DNA of 29,830 nucleotides from a virus, in the IMG/VR virus record IMGVR_UViG_3300046004_001145, positions 1-29,830 of that record; one strand, 5' to 3'. The notes beneath the pieces were generated by a model that did not search any database, was not told where the DNA came from, and was given only the letters and a program-made list of their open reading frames with translations. Of the stretch, positions 15,201 through 22,201 are shown piece after piece (position 1 is the stretch's first letter; the number at the start of each line of letters is the position of its first letter). The position numbers and the translations under genes were made by a program.

Positions 15201-18200
15201 TTAGGTGGCGTTCGTCGTCGCCAGTAAGTAGTATACCGTGCCGTTCACTTTGAGTGCGATTTTGTGGGTCACCGTCGTGCTGGTAATTCCGGCATTGGTG
15301 ACGCCACTCCCCTCACAGTAGATGGCCGGGATCGTATTGCCCGCGCTGCGGTCGACGCTATAGACCTGTACCGTATCGGCCGGGCCGCTGCTCGGCTCCG
15401 TGCCATTCTTCAGGCCCAGCACGCCTGCCGCCGAGGTGCCAAAGGTCGTGACGTTGACGCCCACGTTTCCGCTGCCATCGAGGCGCAGGCGCTCGGAGCC
15501 GCCCGTAAAGATCGCGATGTTGTTGGCTGACGTTTCGGTGATGTAGGTATCGCCACTGCCGTCGACATTATCGAGCAGGAGTTTAGCCGCCGCACCCATC
15601 GCCACATCGCCTGCGGCGGTAATCCTCAGACGCTCCGTGCTGGCCGTGCTGGCATTGGTGGTAGAAAACCGCAGATTGGCCGACATGTTCGTGTCGGACA
15701 CGTAGGCAGAAACAACAGCGCCGATTACCGCCAGCGTGCGGTAATTGGTACCGCCATAGGCTTGGAACGTAAAATTTCCCATCGTGTCTGCGGCGGCGAC
15801 CGCCGATGGCGACGCTTGCGTGCCTCGTGCCTTGCGGATGGTGTTGAGTCCCCCGCTGGCATCGGTGCTATACCGCGTTTGACGGGCCGTGACCGCGCCG
15901 TCACGCATAATGTCGAATACCTGCAAGGCTGTGCCTGCGGCCACCCCAATGCCGAGGTTGCCGTTCGAATCGATGCGGACGCGCTCACTGCCGCCAGTGG
16001 CAATGGCAATTTCATCAGCCACTGGGAAAAACACACCGGTATTCAAGTCGCCGCTAGTCGTGATTGCTGGCGCACTGGCGCTGCCCGCCGTGACCGTTAC
16101 TGGCCCATCGCTGAACACGTAGCCAGTCGTGGCCCCACCAAACGTGAGCGTATTGGCCGCGTGCGTGATGGTGACATCGCCTGCGTTGAAGTTCACGACC
16201 GCGCCAGACGCGAGGAACAGGTCAGACCATGCCGTGCCAGACGCTCCCAGCGCGGCCCCGTCATTCGCCGTCGGACGCACGGTGGCCGTGCCAAATGTGG
16301 TCAGCGTGCCCGTCGTGGAAATTGCCGTGACGCCACCGGCCACGAGGTCGAGCGTGTTCGCGGCTGATTCGACGAGGTAGGTGTCTCCGGTTCCGGCTAC
16401 GCCATCTAGGCAGATGCGCGAAGTTGATGGAATCGCCGCGTGCCCGCTATTATTGACAGTAAATCGAATATTCCCAGCGCCGTCAGACAGTACAAGATAA
16501 TTACTGGCGGTTCGGATATCCAGCGCGGCAGTATTACCGCTGTAGCGTCCAATAATTACGTTATTCGATCCTGTGGTAATGGCTTGTCCTGATAGATAGC
16601 CGATGGCGATGTTTTGATCACCCGTGCAGTTCCTCAGGGCCGTATCCCCAATTGCAATATTGCTGACAAATATTGTGCCCGCGCGTAGCGCATCTGCGCC
16701 GATGCCAATATTGTATTGACCACTGGTATTGCCAGACAGCGCCAATGCGCCAAGCGCAACATTTTGAATGCCACTAGTATTGGCGAGCAATGCACTGCGC
16801 CCAAGCGCCACGTTATATGTGCCGCTGCTATTGGCATTCAGCGCATTCCAGCCTACTGCGGTGTTATGGCTACCAGTCGTCACTGCGCTCAAGGCGCTCA
16901 CACCCACGCAGGTGTTTTCGGCAAGCGCATTGACGCCCTTACCCACTCGGACCGACTGAATCATCACATCGCCGTTGCTAAACGTATACCCGGCCGATGC
17001 ACCAGCGAAGGTCAGGCCTCCACTGCTGGCGGCACTATGGGTGATGGTGACGTCACCGGCATTGAAGTCCACCACCGCACCACTGGCCAGATACACATCG
17101 CTGTAGGCCGTGCCAGACACGCCCAGCGCTGCGCCGTCATCAGCCGTGGGGCGAATCGTGCCTGTGGTCGTCAGATTGCCAGACCCCGCCCACGTGGATA
17201 GCGCGGTGTTCTCCACGTTCGACAGGCCCACGTCGGTCTTGGTCACCGTGTCCCACGCCGGAGCGGCTGAGAGACTGCCCGTGCCCGTCTGCCGCAGGAA
17301 GTTGCGCGTGGTCGTCGTCTGCCCAGCCAGCCGCACATTGTCGGTGCCGTCGTGGTAGATGACGTCGCCCAGTGTCGTCGTCGGAGCCAGCGCATCAAAG
17401 GCGTTGCCCGCTGTGGTCTGCCCAGTGCCACCATTGGCAATGCCGAGCGTGCCGGTAAAGCTAATATCCGGTGTGGCCCCTCCAGACGAGGCCAGCGGCG
17501 CAGAAGCGGTGACAGCCGAGACGCCACCGCCGCCGCCAGTGGCCGACAGCGTGCCGCCCGTAAAGGACAAGTTCGCGCCGATGCTGACCGCGCTGAAGCC
17601 GCCCGAGCCGTTGCCGTAGAGAATGGCCGTGCCCGAGGTAGCAGGCGCGTAGTCAACGCCAGAGGTCGCGGCGGTAAAGGCCGAGGTGCCGTTGCCCTTG
17701 ACCAGCCCCGTCAGACTGCCCACGCCGGTGCCGCCATTGGTGACGGCCACCAGCCCGGTCACGTTTGCGGCATTGCCAGCGATGTTGCCTGAGATGGCCG
17801 AGCCGGGAATGCTCGATACAGCCGTAAAGGCCGACGACCCGTTGCCCACCAGGTAACCGGTCAACGAGGTCGTGCCCGTGCCGCCGCTGCTGACGGCCAG
17901 CGTCTGGGACAGGCCCGCCGCCGTGCCCGTGGTGTTCTGGTTCAGCGTGGGCACATCGGCCGCTTGGATGGCCGACATGACGACGTTGGAGCCATTGCCG
18001 CGCAGATACTGCCCGGAGGTCACTGCCCCAGCGAACGTGTTCATGGCGGCCTGCGCGGTCGACGCCCCGGTGCCGCCGTCCGCGACGGCCAAGTCCGCAA
18101 TGCCGGAGATGGTGCCGCCCGTAATGGCCACGCTCGTGGCGTTCTGCGCCGACATCGTGCCCAGCCCGGTAATGTCGCTGCTGGGAATCGTGGACGCCGC

Positions 18201-19652
18201 GGTCATGGCAGACACGCCGTTGCCCTTGACATAGCCAGTCAGCGTCGCCGTCCCAGTGCCGCCACGCGCCACGCCCAGTTGCCCTGTCCATCCGAGCGTC
18301 AGGTTCTGCGTGTTGATACTGCCGGTCACGTTCGTATCATTCGTGACGCTCTGCACCACGCTGGCATTGAGCCGCGAGGCAGGCAGCGTGCCCGTCCAGC
18401 CCAGCGTCAAGCGCTGCGACGCAATGCTGCCCGTGACGTTGCTGTCATTCGTCACGCTCTGCACGACGTTGGCGTTCAGTCTCGACGCGGCCAGCGTGCC
18501 CGTCCAACCCAGCGTGAGCGAGGCATCGTTCACGAGCGCGGCCGATGGGCTTCCACCAAGCGTCAGCGTCACGTTGGCGTCGTCGGTCTTGGTCAGCGCA
18601 CCAGGTGTGGCATTGACCCACAACGTGTTGCCTGCGTTGCGCTTGAAGAGCTGTCCAGCCGTGGGGCTGGTAATCAGCACGTCGTGCAGCTCGTCCAGTT
18701 CCTGCCCATTGACGACCGAGACGTATAGGATGCCAGCGTCGCCCGGAGCCTGCCGCACGCATAGCCCCATAAAGACGCCGTGCAATGGCTGCGTGGGGCG
18801 CGTGTTGGTCAGTTCTCCAGCCGTCTGAGACAGCCAGACCAGCGCGCCTTCAGTTAGCGCGTTCGTATTGATACCACGCAGCATGCCCGTGATACAGACG
18901 AACCCTTCGGCTGTATGGTCGATGCTTTCTGCGGTGATGCCAAGGGTCGTAGCGGCGGTCAGTTCTCCGGATGCATCAGCTAGCGCCACTTCTGGCCGGT
19001 CGCCATGTGCGCCGAGGATATAGACCGCTTTCCCTTTGGCGATTGTCGTGCCGGTGCGGTTCATGACACGCACTAGCTCTTGCGCGCCCAGTCGGTAACT
19101 CACATTCGCGTTGAGCGCCAGCGTCAGCGTGCTATCTGTGGTGTCCCATGCCATTGGCGCTGCACCGCCGTCCCAGTTGATGGCCCCTGCACTTGGCACG
19201 GCTACGCCGGTAACCGTGCCTCCGGTGATGGCTACACTGGTAGCGTTTTGCAGGGCCATCGTGCCAAGGCCAGAGACGGCACTATTCGGGATTGTCAGTG
19301 ACGCGGTGAACGGGCTACTTCCATTGCCGTAAACGTATCCCGTCAGGCTCGACGCGCCGGTGCCACCATTAGCGACACCGACAATTCCGCTGAGGCTGAT
19401 ATTGGGGCTGAGACTGCCCACCACCGACAGCGGTGACGACGCCGTAATGGACTGCACCGCGCCTGGCACTCCCTGCGGCCCCTGTGGGCCTTCTGGTCCC
19501 TGCGGGCCAATGGCCCCGACGGACGCCACAACCGTGACGGTAGTGCCGTTGTCGATAACCTCAACGACGTTTGGCTGGTCGACGTTTTCGACGCTGCGCT
19601 GGTCCTCGTCGACGTTGACCGTGTTGGGCCGGTCATGATACTCCACGCTCAT
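15201..19652 (-). CDS. Giant tail fibre protein with collagen-like and YadA-like repeats
   Basis: A 1483-aa receptor-binding fibre candidate. Residues 49-65 are collagen-like Gly-X-Y repeats (GPQGPEGPQGPQG). A long part with repeated GGTG..LTGYV.GNG blocks follows, and a 36-residue repeat (LTLGWTGTL..SRLN..VVQSVTN) at about 376-460. Residues about 905-1045 are YadA-head-like (NTAVGWNAL, NVALGRSAL, NIGIGADAL, NIAIGYLSG), a left-handed beta-roll trimer pattern. The C-terminal part repeats TGGSERLRID-type strands and ends VNGTVYYLLATTNAT. No S74 chaperone domain is seen. The start overlaps the upstream stop by four bases. Such fibres are trimers that bind the host surface. Confidence 0.9.
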   Translation of the reverse strand: MSVEYHDRPNTVNVDEDQRSVENVDQPNVVEVIDNGTTVTVVASVGAIGPQGPEGPQGPQGVPGAVQSITASSPLSVVGSLSPNISLSGIVGVANGGTGASSLTGYVYGNGSSPFTASLTIPNSAVSGLGTMALQNATSVAITGGTVTGVAVPSAGAINWDGGAAPMAWDTTDSTLTLALNANVSYRLGAQELVRVMNRTGTTIAKGKAVYILGAHGDRPEVALADASGELTAATTLGITAESIDHTAEGFVCITGMLRGINTNALTEGALVWLSQTAGELTNTRPTQPLHGVFMGLCVRQAPGDAGILYVSVVNGQELDELHDVLITSPTAGQLFKRNAGNTLWVNATPGALTKTDDANVTLTLGGSPSAALVNDASLTLGWTGTLAASRLNANVVQSVTNDSNVTGSIASQRLTLGWTGTLPASRLNASVVQSVTNDTNVTGSINTQNLTLGWTGQLGVARGGTGTATLTGYVKGNGVSAMTAASTIPSSDITGLGTMSAQNATSVAITGGTISGIADLAVADGGTGASTAQAAMNTFAGAVTSGQYLRGNGSNVVMSAIQAADVPTLNQNTTGTAAGLSQTLAVSSGGTGTTSLTGYLVGNGSSAFTAVSSIPGSAISGNIAGNAANVTGLVAVTNGGTGVGSLTGLVKGNGTSAFTAATSGVDYAPATSGTAILYGNGSGGFSAVSIGANLSFTGGTLSATGGGGGVSAVTASAPLASSGGATPDISFTGTLGIANGGTGQTTAGNAFDALAPTTTLGDVIYHDGTDNVRLAGQTTTTRNFLRQTGTGSLSAAPAWDTVTKTDVGLSNVENTALSTWAGSGNLTTTGTIRPTADDGAALGVSGTAYSDVYLASGAVVDFNAGDVTITHSAASSGGLTFAGASAGYTFSNGDVMIQSVRVGKGVNALAENTCVGVSALSAVTTGSHNTAVGWNALNANSSGTYNVALGRSALLANTSGIQNVALGALALSGNTSGQYNIGIGADALRAGTIFVSNIAIGDTALRNCTGDQNIAIGYLSGQAITTGSNNVIIGRYSGNTAALDIRTASNYLVLSDGAGNIRFTVNNSGHAAIPSTSRICLDGVAGTGDTYLVESAANTLDLVAGGVTAISTTGTLTTFGTATVRPTANDGAALGASGTAWSDLFLASGAVVNFNAGDVTITHAANTLTFGGATTGYVFSDGPVTVTAGSASAPAITTSGDLNTGVFFPVADEIAIATGGSERVRIDSNGNLGIGVAAGTALQVFDIMRDGAVTARQTRYSTDASGGLNTIRKARGTQASPSAVAAADTMGNFTFQAYGGTNYRTLAVIGAVVSAYVSDTNMSANLRFSTTNASTASTERLRITAAGDVAMGAAAKLLLDNVDGSGDTYITETSANNIAIFTGGSERLRLDGSGNVGVNVTTFGTSAAGVLGLKNGTEPSSGPADTVQVYSVDRSAGNTIPAIYCEGSGVTNAGITSTTVTHKIALKVNGTVYYLLATTNAT
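16400..16960 (-). other. A+T-rich YadA-head-like segment within the tail fibre gene
   Basis: This part of the fibre gene codes for the repeated NxAxG-type units and is visibly richer in A+T than the flanking fibre sequence, with runs such as AATAATTACGTTATTCG on the plus strand. The units are about 14 residues apart (SHNTAVGWNAL, TYNVALGRSAL, IQNVALGALAL, QYNIGIGADAL). The composition break suggests the domain was acquired separately. Confidence 0.6.
18270..18530 (-). repeat. Tandem 36-codon repeat in the tail fibre gene
   Basis: Two full copies and a third partial copy of a 108-base unit coding LTLGWTGTL..SRLN..VVQSVTN.(S/T)NVTGSI. Copies differ at scattered positions, mostly silent or conservative, so the array is not a recent exact duplication. 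It probably sets fibre shaft length. Confidence 0.7.
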
Positions 19653-20002
19653 CGCGTCACCTCGGCTCTCACCGTGAAGGTGCCCTGCACTAAGCGCGTG
19701 ACCACCGCTCCGTTCACCAGCTCCAGATCATAGACATACTTCTGCGGCGGCAGCGTCGTCATGTCCGCGGCCGTGACAGTCAGCGTGATCGTGCCTGCCA
19801 TGCCGCCGAGGGCAATCCGGCCGTTGCTGTCGGTCAGTTCAAGGACCACAGAATCGTTAGCCACCGACGTCCGGAGTTGCATCCGAGCGGTGTAGCCCGT
19901 CAAGTTGACGGCCGCGCCGGTGTCGTCTTTCCACGTGAGCTGGCGCGTGAACGTCGCGCCTTGGTCGGTGATGATGTGATACTGCCCTGCTGGTGCGGCC
20001 AT
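19649..20002 (-). CDS. Fibre- or baseplate-associated structural protein
   Basis: A 117-aa beta-rich protein starting MAAPAGQYHIITDQGATF. It contains RQLTWKDDTGAAVNLTGYTARMQLR, VLELTDSNGRIAL and PQKYVYDLELVNGAVVTRL, a pattern I know from small phage proteins with an Ig-like or BppU N-terminal-like fold that usually precede tail fibre genes. Here it also directly precedes the fibre, with a four-base overlap. The likely role is to attach or cap the fibre; this is inferred from context. Confidence 0.7.
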   Translation of the reverse strand: MAAPAGQYHIITDQGATFTRQLTWKDDTGAAVNLTGYTARMQLRTSVANDSVVLELTDSNGRIALGGMAGTITLTVTAADMTTLPPQKYVYDLELVNGAVVTRLVQGTFTVRAEVTR

Positions 20003-20005
20003 GGG

Positions 20006-20437
20006 TTAACCCTCAAATCTTGGGGACGTTTGGAGTCCATCCAATATTTTGGATTGGATGGCGGCGCGCACCCACGCATGGGCCACGCCACTGGTCACGT
20101 GCTGGGGGGTCACGCGAAGAAAGCGCCACCCGGCAATGGCCAAGGCGGCAATTTTCTCGCAGTCGCCCATGACGCCGAGACCGCGCACGTGTCGGCCGCC
20201 GTTCCAGATGCCGCCGTCGATTTCCACGGCGAGTTTGTGGCCAGGGAAGGCGATATCGACGCGCCAGAGTCTGACGGGATGGAACCGGTATTCGGGCACC
20301 GCGCCGAGGTCAGCCGTGAGGGCCAGCAAGGTCGCTTGCGCCTTCGTCAGCTTCGGGCTAGTTGCCGTAGGTCTGCGTGGACGGCGTCCAGCCCGTTTTC
20401 CGGAGGGTGCCGTAAACGTAGGCGTCGGCTCTGGCAC
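20006..20437 (-). CDS. PD-(D/E)XK / VSR-like endonuclease
   Basis: A 143-aa protein. The core WRVDIAFPGHKLAVEIDGG (residues 59-76) gives Asp61, Glu72 and Asp74, then HVRG and AALAIAGWRFLRVTP, the strand-helix order of VSR and DUF559-type endonucleases. These cut DNA at mismatches, junctions or specific sites. The assumed start is a GTG at 20437 with AAAGGG about eight bases upstream, which makes it overlap the 45-aa gene by 80 bases; the first 26 residues are basic and may not be part of the domain. Processing of replicating or recombining phage DNA is a plausible role. Confidence 0.75.
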   Translation of the reverse strand: MPEPTPTFTAPSGKRAGRRPRRPTATSPKLTKAQATLLALTADLGAVPEYRFHPVRLWRVDIAFPGHKLAVEIDGGIWNGGRHVRGLGVMGDCEKIAALAIAGWRFLRVTPQHVTSGVAHAWVRAAIQSKILDGLQTSPRFEG

Positions 20438-20495
20438 CGGTCAACCCTTTCTTTTTGGCTTCTTTCCGCAGTTCGGCTTCGAGTTTCTTGGGCAT
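20358..20495 (-). CDS. Small basic conserved phage protein
   Basis: A 45-aa protein from the ATG at 20495 (MPKKLEAELRKEAKKKGLTG) that continues RADAYVYGTLRKTGW. I know this short Lys-rich pattern from many phages, with no assigned function. A weak GGGGACC precedes the start. The 3' end overlaps the nuclease gene in another frame. The frame is supported by its family-like sequence rather than by length. Confidence 0.65.
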   Translation of the reverse strand: MPKKLEAELRKEAKKKGLTGARADAYVYGTLRKTGWTPSTQTYGN

Positions 20496-20524
20496 AGGTG
20501 GTCCCCGTCGTGATGGTAGCACGG

Positions 20525-20602
20525 TCATCGGTCCAGGTAACCGTCTGCCCAGAGCACCACGACGAGGACCGCCCCAAGAATAAGGGCTGCGCCAACCGTC
20601 AA
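20525..20602 (-). CDS. Possible 25-aa single-span membrane peptide (TTG start)
   Basis: A TTG overlaps the upstream stop codon (TTGA) and opens a 25-codon frame coding TVGAALILGAVLVVVLWADG, an almost pure transmembrane helix. There is no clear ribosome site, so expression would rely on coupling to the gene upstream. The frame fills an otherwise empty gap, which is the main support. Confidence 0.35.
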   Translation of the reverse strand: MTVGAALILGAVLVVVLWADGYLDR

Positions 20603-20943
20603 GACTGCGCCAGTGCCCGCCGATAGCGAATATCGGCCCGCGCCTGCGCAATCAGCCGTTCGATTTCGCTGCTCGGAATGTCGCCAATGGCTGGCGTCCG
20701 GAGCTGCTTCTGGAGGTCGTCCAGGCTTCTGGCGTGGACGAGTTGCCCCGGCCGTCGCAGGTTGGCGGGACGCACCTGCTTGCGCTCCCTGCGGAAGTAG
20801 GCGGCGCGATGCTCGCTATTGACGTAAAGGCGCTGCTTGAGTCCTGGCGAGCCGTCGCGCCACGGGATGGTTTGCCCGCAGCCGCACTTGCAGCGTGGGC
20901 GGGCCTTGCCGCTATGCGTCGGGGCGAGGGTCTTCTGTGGCAT
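20599..20943 (-). CDS. Small zinc-motif protein
   Basis: A 114-aa protein from the ATG at 20943 (MPQKTLAPTHSGKARPR) with GGAGG five bases upstream; other starts at 20955 and 21123 are weaker. It carries RCKCGCGQTIP, three closely spaced cysteines, and later YVNSEHRAAYFRRER, which may complete a zinc site and resembles CxC-type fingers in phage proteins. The rest is basic and helical (SSEIERLIAQARADIRYRR). It overlaps its upstream neighbour by 32 bases. Nucleic acid binding is likely but not shown. Confidence 0.6.
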   Translation of the reverse strand: MPQKTLAPTHSGKARPRCKCGCGQTIPWRDGSPGLKQRLYVNSEHRAAYFRRERKQVRPANLRRPGQLVHARSLDDLQKQLRTPAIGDIPSSEIERLIAQARADIRYRRALAQS

Positions 20944-21136
20944 CGGGGCCTCCATGCAGGACCAGGTGTAAGGCGTCGTAGAGTTCTCGAATGCTGTAGA
21001 GCGGTTCAACAATCCAGTGCTGGCTCCCCCAGTCGCGCGGGTCGTGCGCGGCAAGGTGCCAGTCCGCGTCAAGGCCGGTGCGGTAGCGCCACGCGGCTGG
21101 TGGACATGGGTAGTAGGTGTCACGCGGTGTGGTCAT
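20912..21136 (-). CDS. Hypothetical protein, Trp/Tyr-rich
   Basis: A 74-aa protein starting MTTPRDTYYPCPPAAW with GGAGA six bases before the ATG. It contains DWHLAAHDPRDWGSQHW and a helical segment (SIRELYDALHLVLHGG). The start overlaps the stop of a 23-codon ORF by four bases. I do not recognise a family; the early accessory location is the only clue. Confidence 0.6.
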   Translation of the reverse strand: MTTPRDTYYPCPPAAWRYRTGLDADWHLAAHDPRDWGSQHWIVEPLYSIRELYDALHLVLHGGPDATEDPRPDA

Positions 21137-21204
21137 CGTCGTCTCCGGTGTTGCGCGTAGGGTCTAATTGTTGCGCCGATGCGGTCATTGTTGCGCGGAG
21201 TCAT
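21133..21204 (-). CDS. Possible 23-aa leader peptide
   Basis: An ATG at 21204 has a GGAGGG seven bases upstream and opens a 23-codon basic frame (MTPRNNDRIGATIRPYAQHR...), whose stop overlaps the next start as ATGA. The excellent ribosome site and coupling argue that it is translated, perhaps as a leader that delivers ribosomes to the next gene. It also contains the 20-bp-spaced repeats. Confidence 0.45.
   Translation of the reverse strand: MTPRNNDRIGATIRPYAQHRRRR
21149..21196. repeat. Three direct repeats of TGTTGCGC at exact 20-bp period
   Basis: TGTTGCGC (GCGCAACA on the minus strand) begins at 21149, 21169 and 21189. The period of 20 bp is close to two turns of DNA and is not a multiple of three, so it does not come from a repeated peptide. 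This is the layout of an operator or iteron array bound on one face of the helix. Confidence 0.6.
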
Positions 21205-21229
21205 CGCGTCCCTCCGTTCATTTCGCTCA

Positions 21230-21235
21230 ACTATA
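21230..21235 (-). promoter_or_regulatory. Candidate promoter -10 (TATAGT)
   Basis: TATAGTTGAG on the minus strand in an A+T-rich gap upstream of 21204. It matches the core of the promoters at 25751 and 27896 (TATA, two bases, pyrimidine, one base, AG). No convincing -35 is seen at 17 bp. It could serve the genes from 21204 leftward. Confidence 0.35.
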
Positions 21236-21300
21236 CAGATCGCTCAGATACACCAAGCAAACCGCCATTTGCTATACACATACGCCGCCGCTGTGGCTGT

Positions 21301-21489
21301 TCATCGCGCGTCATGGCGTTTCCCAGTTTCCACGAGCCTAACCAGCACTTGCCACATGCCCGCCAATTCTCGCCACTCGTCATCGGTTTGCCAGTAGGCC
21401 ATCTGGTCAGCCAACAACTGGCCAATGCGTTCCCGTTCGGCCTTGACTGCCGCGTCAATACGCTGCTGGATGGCCTGTTCGTCAGTCAT
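21301..21489 (-). CDS. Small helical protein of unknown function
   Basis: A 62-aa protein from the ATG at 21489 (MTDEQAIQQRIDAAVKAERE) with GGAGG ahead of GACGCGATGAC. It is helical throughout (RIGQLLADQMAYW and ELAGMWQVLVRLVE) and may form a coiled coil. The longer frame to 21582 is a shadow of the 40-aa membrane gene. It overlaps that gene by eight bases. No family recognised. The 96 bases that follow it hold only the candidate -10 at 21230. Confidence 0.6.
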   Translation of the reverse strand: MTDEQAIQQRIDAAVKAERERIGQLLADQMAYWQTDDEWRELAGMWQVLVRLVETGKRHDAR

Positions 21490-21604
21490 CGCGTCCTCCG
21501 GGCTCGTCCACCAGATAGTCAAAACACACCGACAGCAGCGCCACCAGCACCACCACCAGCAGGCAGGCGGCGGCAATGACAATGCCCCAGAGCAGTGCCG
21601 TCAT
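21482..21604 (-). CDS. 40-aa single-span membrane protein
   Basis: The ATG at 21604 overlaps the upstream stop (ATGA) and has GGAGG six bases upstream. The product begins MTALLWGIVIAAACLLVVVL and continues with more Val, Leu and Ala, then ends acidic (FDYLVDEPGGRDD). This is one transmembrane helix of about 25 residues with the C-terminus probably inside. It is short and easily missed, but ribosome site, coupling and composition all agree. Confidence 0.6.
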   Translation of the reverse strand: MTALLWGIVIAAACLLVVVLVALLSVCFDYLVDEPGGRDD

Positions 21605-21876
21605 TGCATCCTCCGCAGGGCTTCGCGGTAGCCACTGTCGGCCGCATGGTGCGTGATGCCTTCGTCATGCACTTGGAACCGCTTGGCGCGTTCGTAGCGG
21701 ATGAGCCTCGCCAGACTGGCATACACGTTGGCGCTGGTCTCGTCGCCGTGCCGCGCGGCGTAGCTGCTGCCGCACACGGCGTGGTATAGCAGCTGGTCCA
21801 TGATGTCCCGGCTGGTCGCCTCGCGGATGTTGCGGCCCCAGCGGTCAAGGTCAATGGTTGGCGTGTGCGGCATCAT
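21601..21876 (-). CDS. Hypothetical protein
   Basis: A 91-aa protein from the ATG at 21876 (MMPHTPTIDLDRWGRNIRE), overlapping the upstream stop by four bases. It is mainly helical: SRDIMDQLLYHAVCGSSYAA, then SANVYASLARLIRYERAKRF, and a His-rich end. The longer frame to 21936 is a shadow. No family recognised; it lies in a chain of overlapping small accessory genes. Confidence 0.6.
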   Translation of the reverse strand: MMPHTPTIDLDRWGRNIREATSRDIMDQLLYHAVCGSSYAARHGDETSANVYASLARLIRYERAKRFQVHDEGITHHAADSGYREALRRMQ

Positions 21877-22184
21877 CGCGTCACCGCCTCGAAACTCATC
21901 CACCTGGACGGGTAGACGATGGTGTCGTCGTCGCAATACCAGGTGCCACCGATGCGGCGCGCCCGGTAGATTTCTTCGCCGTCCTGCACCAGCACGTAAC
22001 CCGGACGAGGCGTGTAGACGTCCATGTCCTGCCAGCCGTGCGGGTCGCGCTGGGACTGCTGGAGCGCCTCGATGGTGTCAGCCGCCCAGACCATCAGGTC
22101 GGCCGTATAGCGCTGCGCGTGGGCAATGCGGTCGGCTTGGAGGCGCAGGCAGCGGAGGTTCACTTCACCGGGCGTGCAGCTCAT
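21873..22184 (-). CDS. Hypothetical protein
   Basis: A 103-aa protein starting MSCTPGEVNLRCLRLQADRI. A helical first half (TADLMVWAADTIEALQQSQ) is followed by a beta-rich second half (YTPRPGYVLVQDGEEIYRA, RIGGTWYCDDDTIVYP). The start overlaps the ParB-like gene's stop by four bases and follows a GGTGAG that belongs to a 22-bp repeated junction. No family recognised. Confidence 0.6.
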   Translation of the reverse strand: MSCTPGEVNLRCLRLQADRIAHAQRYTADLMVWAADTIEALQQSQRDPHGWQDMDVYTPRPGYVLVQDGEEIYRARRIGGTWYCDDDTIVYPSRWMSFEAVTR

Positions 22185-22201
22185 CGCTCACCTGCAACGC
22201 G
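22180..22201. repeat. 22-bp junction repeat, copy 1
   Basis: Identical at 21 of 22 positions to 23049-23070. It spans the last codons of one gene (RRVAGER, stop) and the start codon of the next, including its GGTGAG ribosome site. See the finding on duplicated junctions. Confidence 0.65.

Noticed and set aside
18270-18530. Regular repeats considered as a CRISPR-like array
   Set aside because: The units are in-frame coding repeats within the tail fibre, with diverged copies and no unique spacers.
21231-21314. 27-codon ORF ending at the candidate promoter
   Set aside because: It has only a weak ribosome site, overlaps the preceding gene and lacks a distinctive sequence, so it was not listed as a gene.
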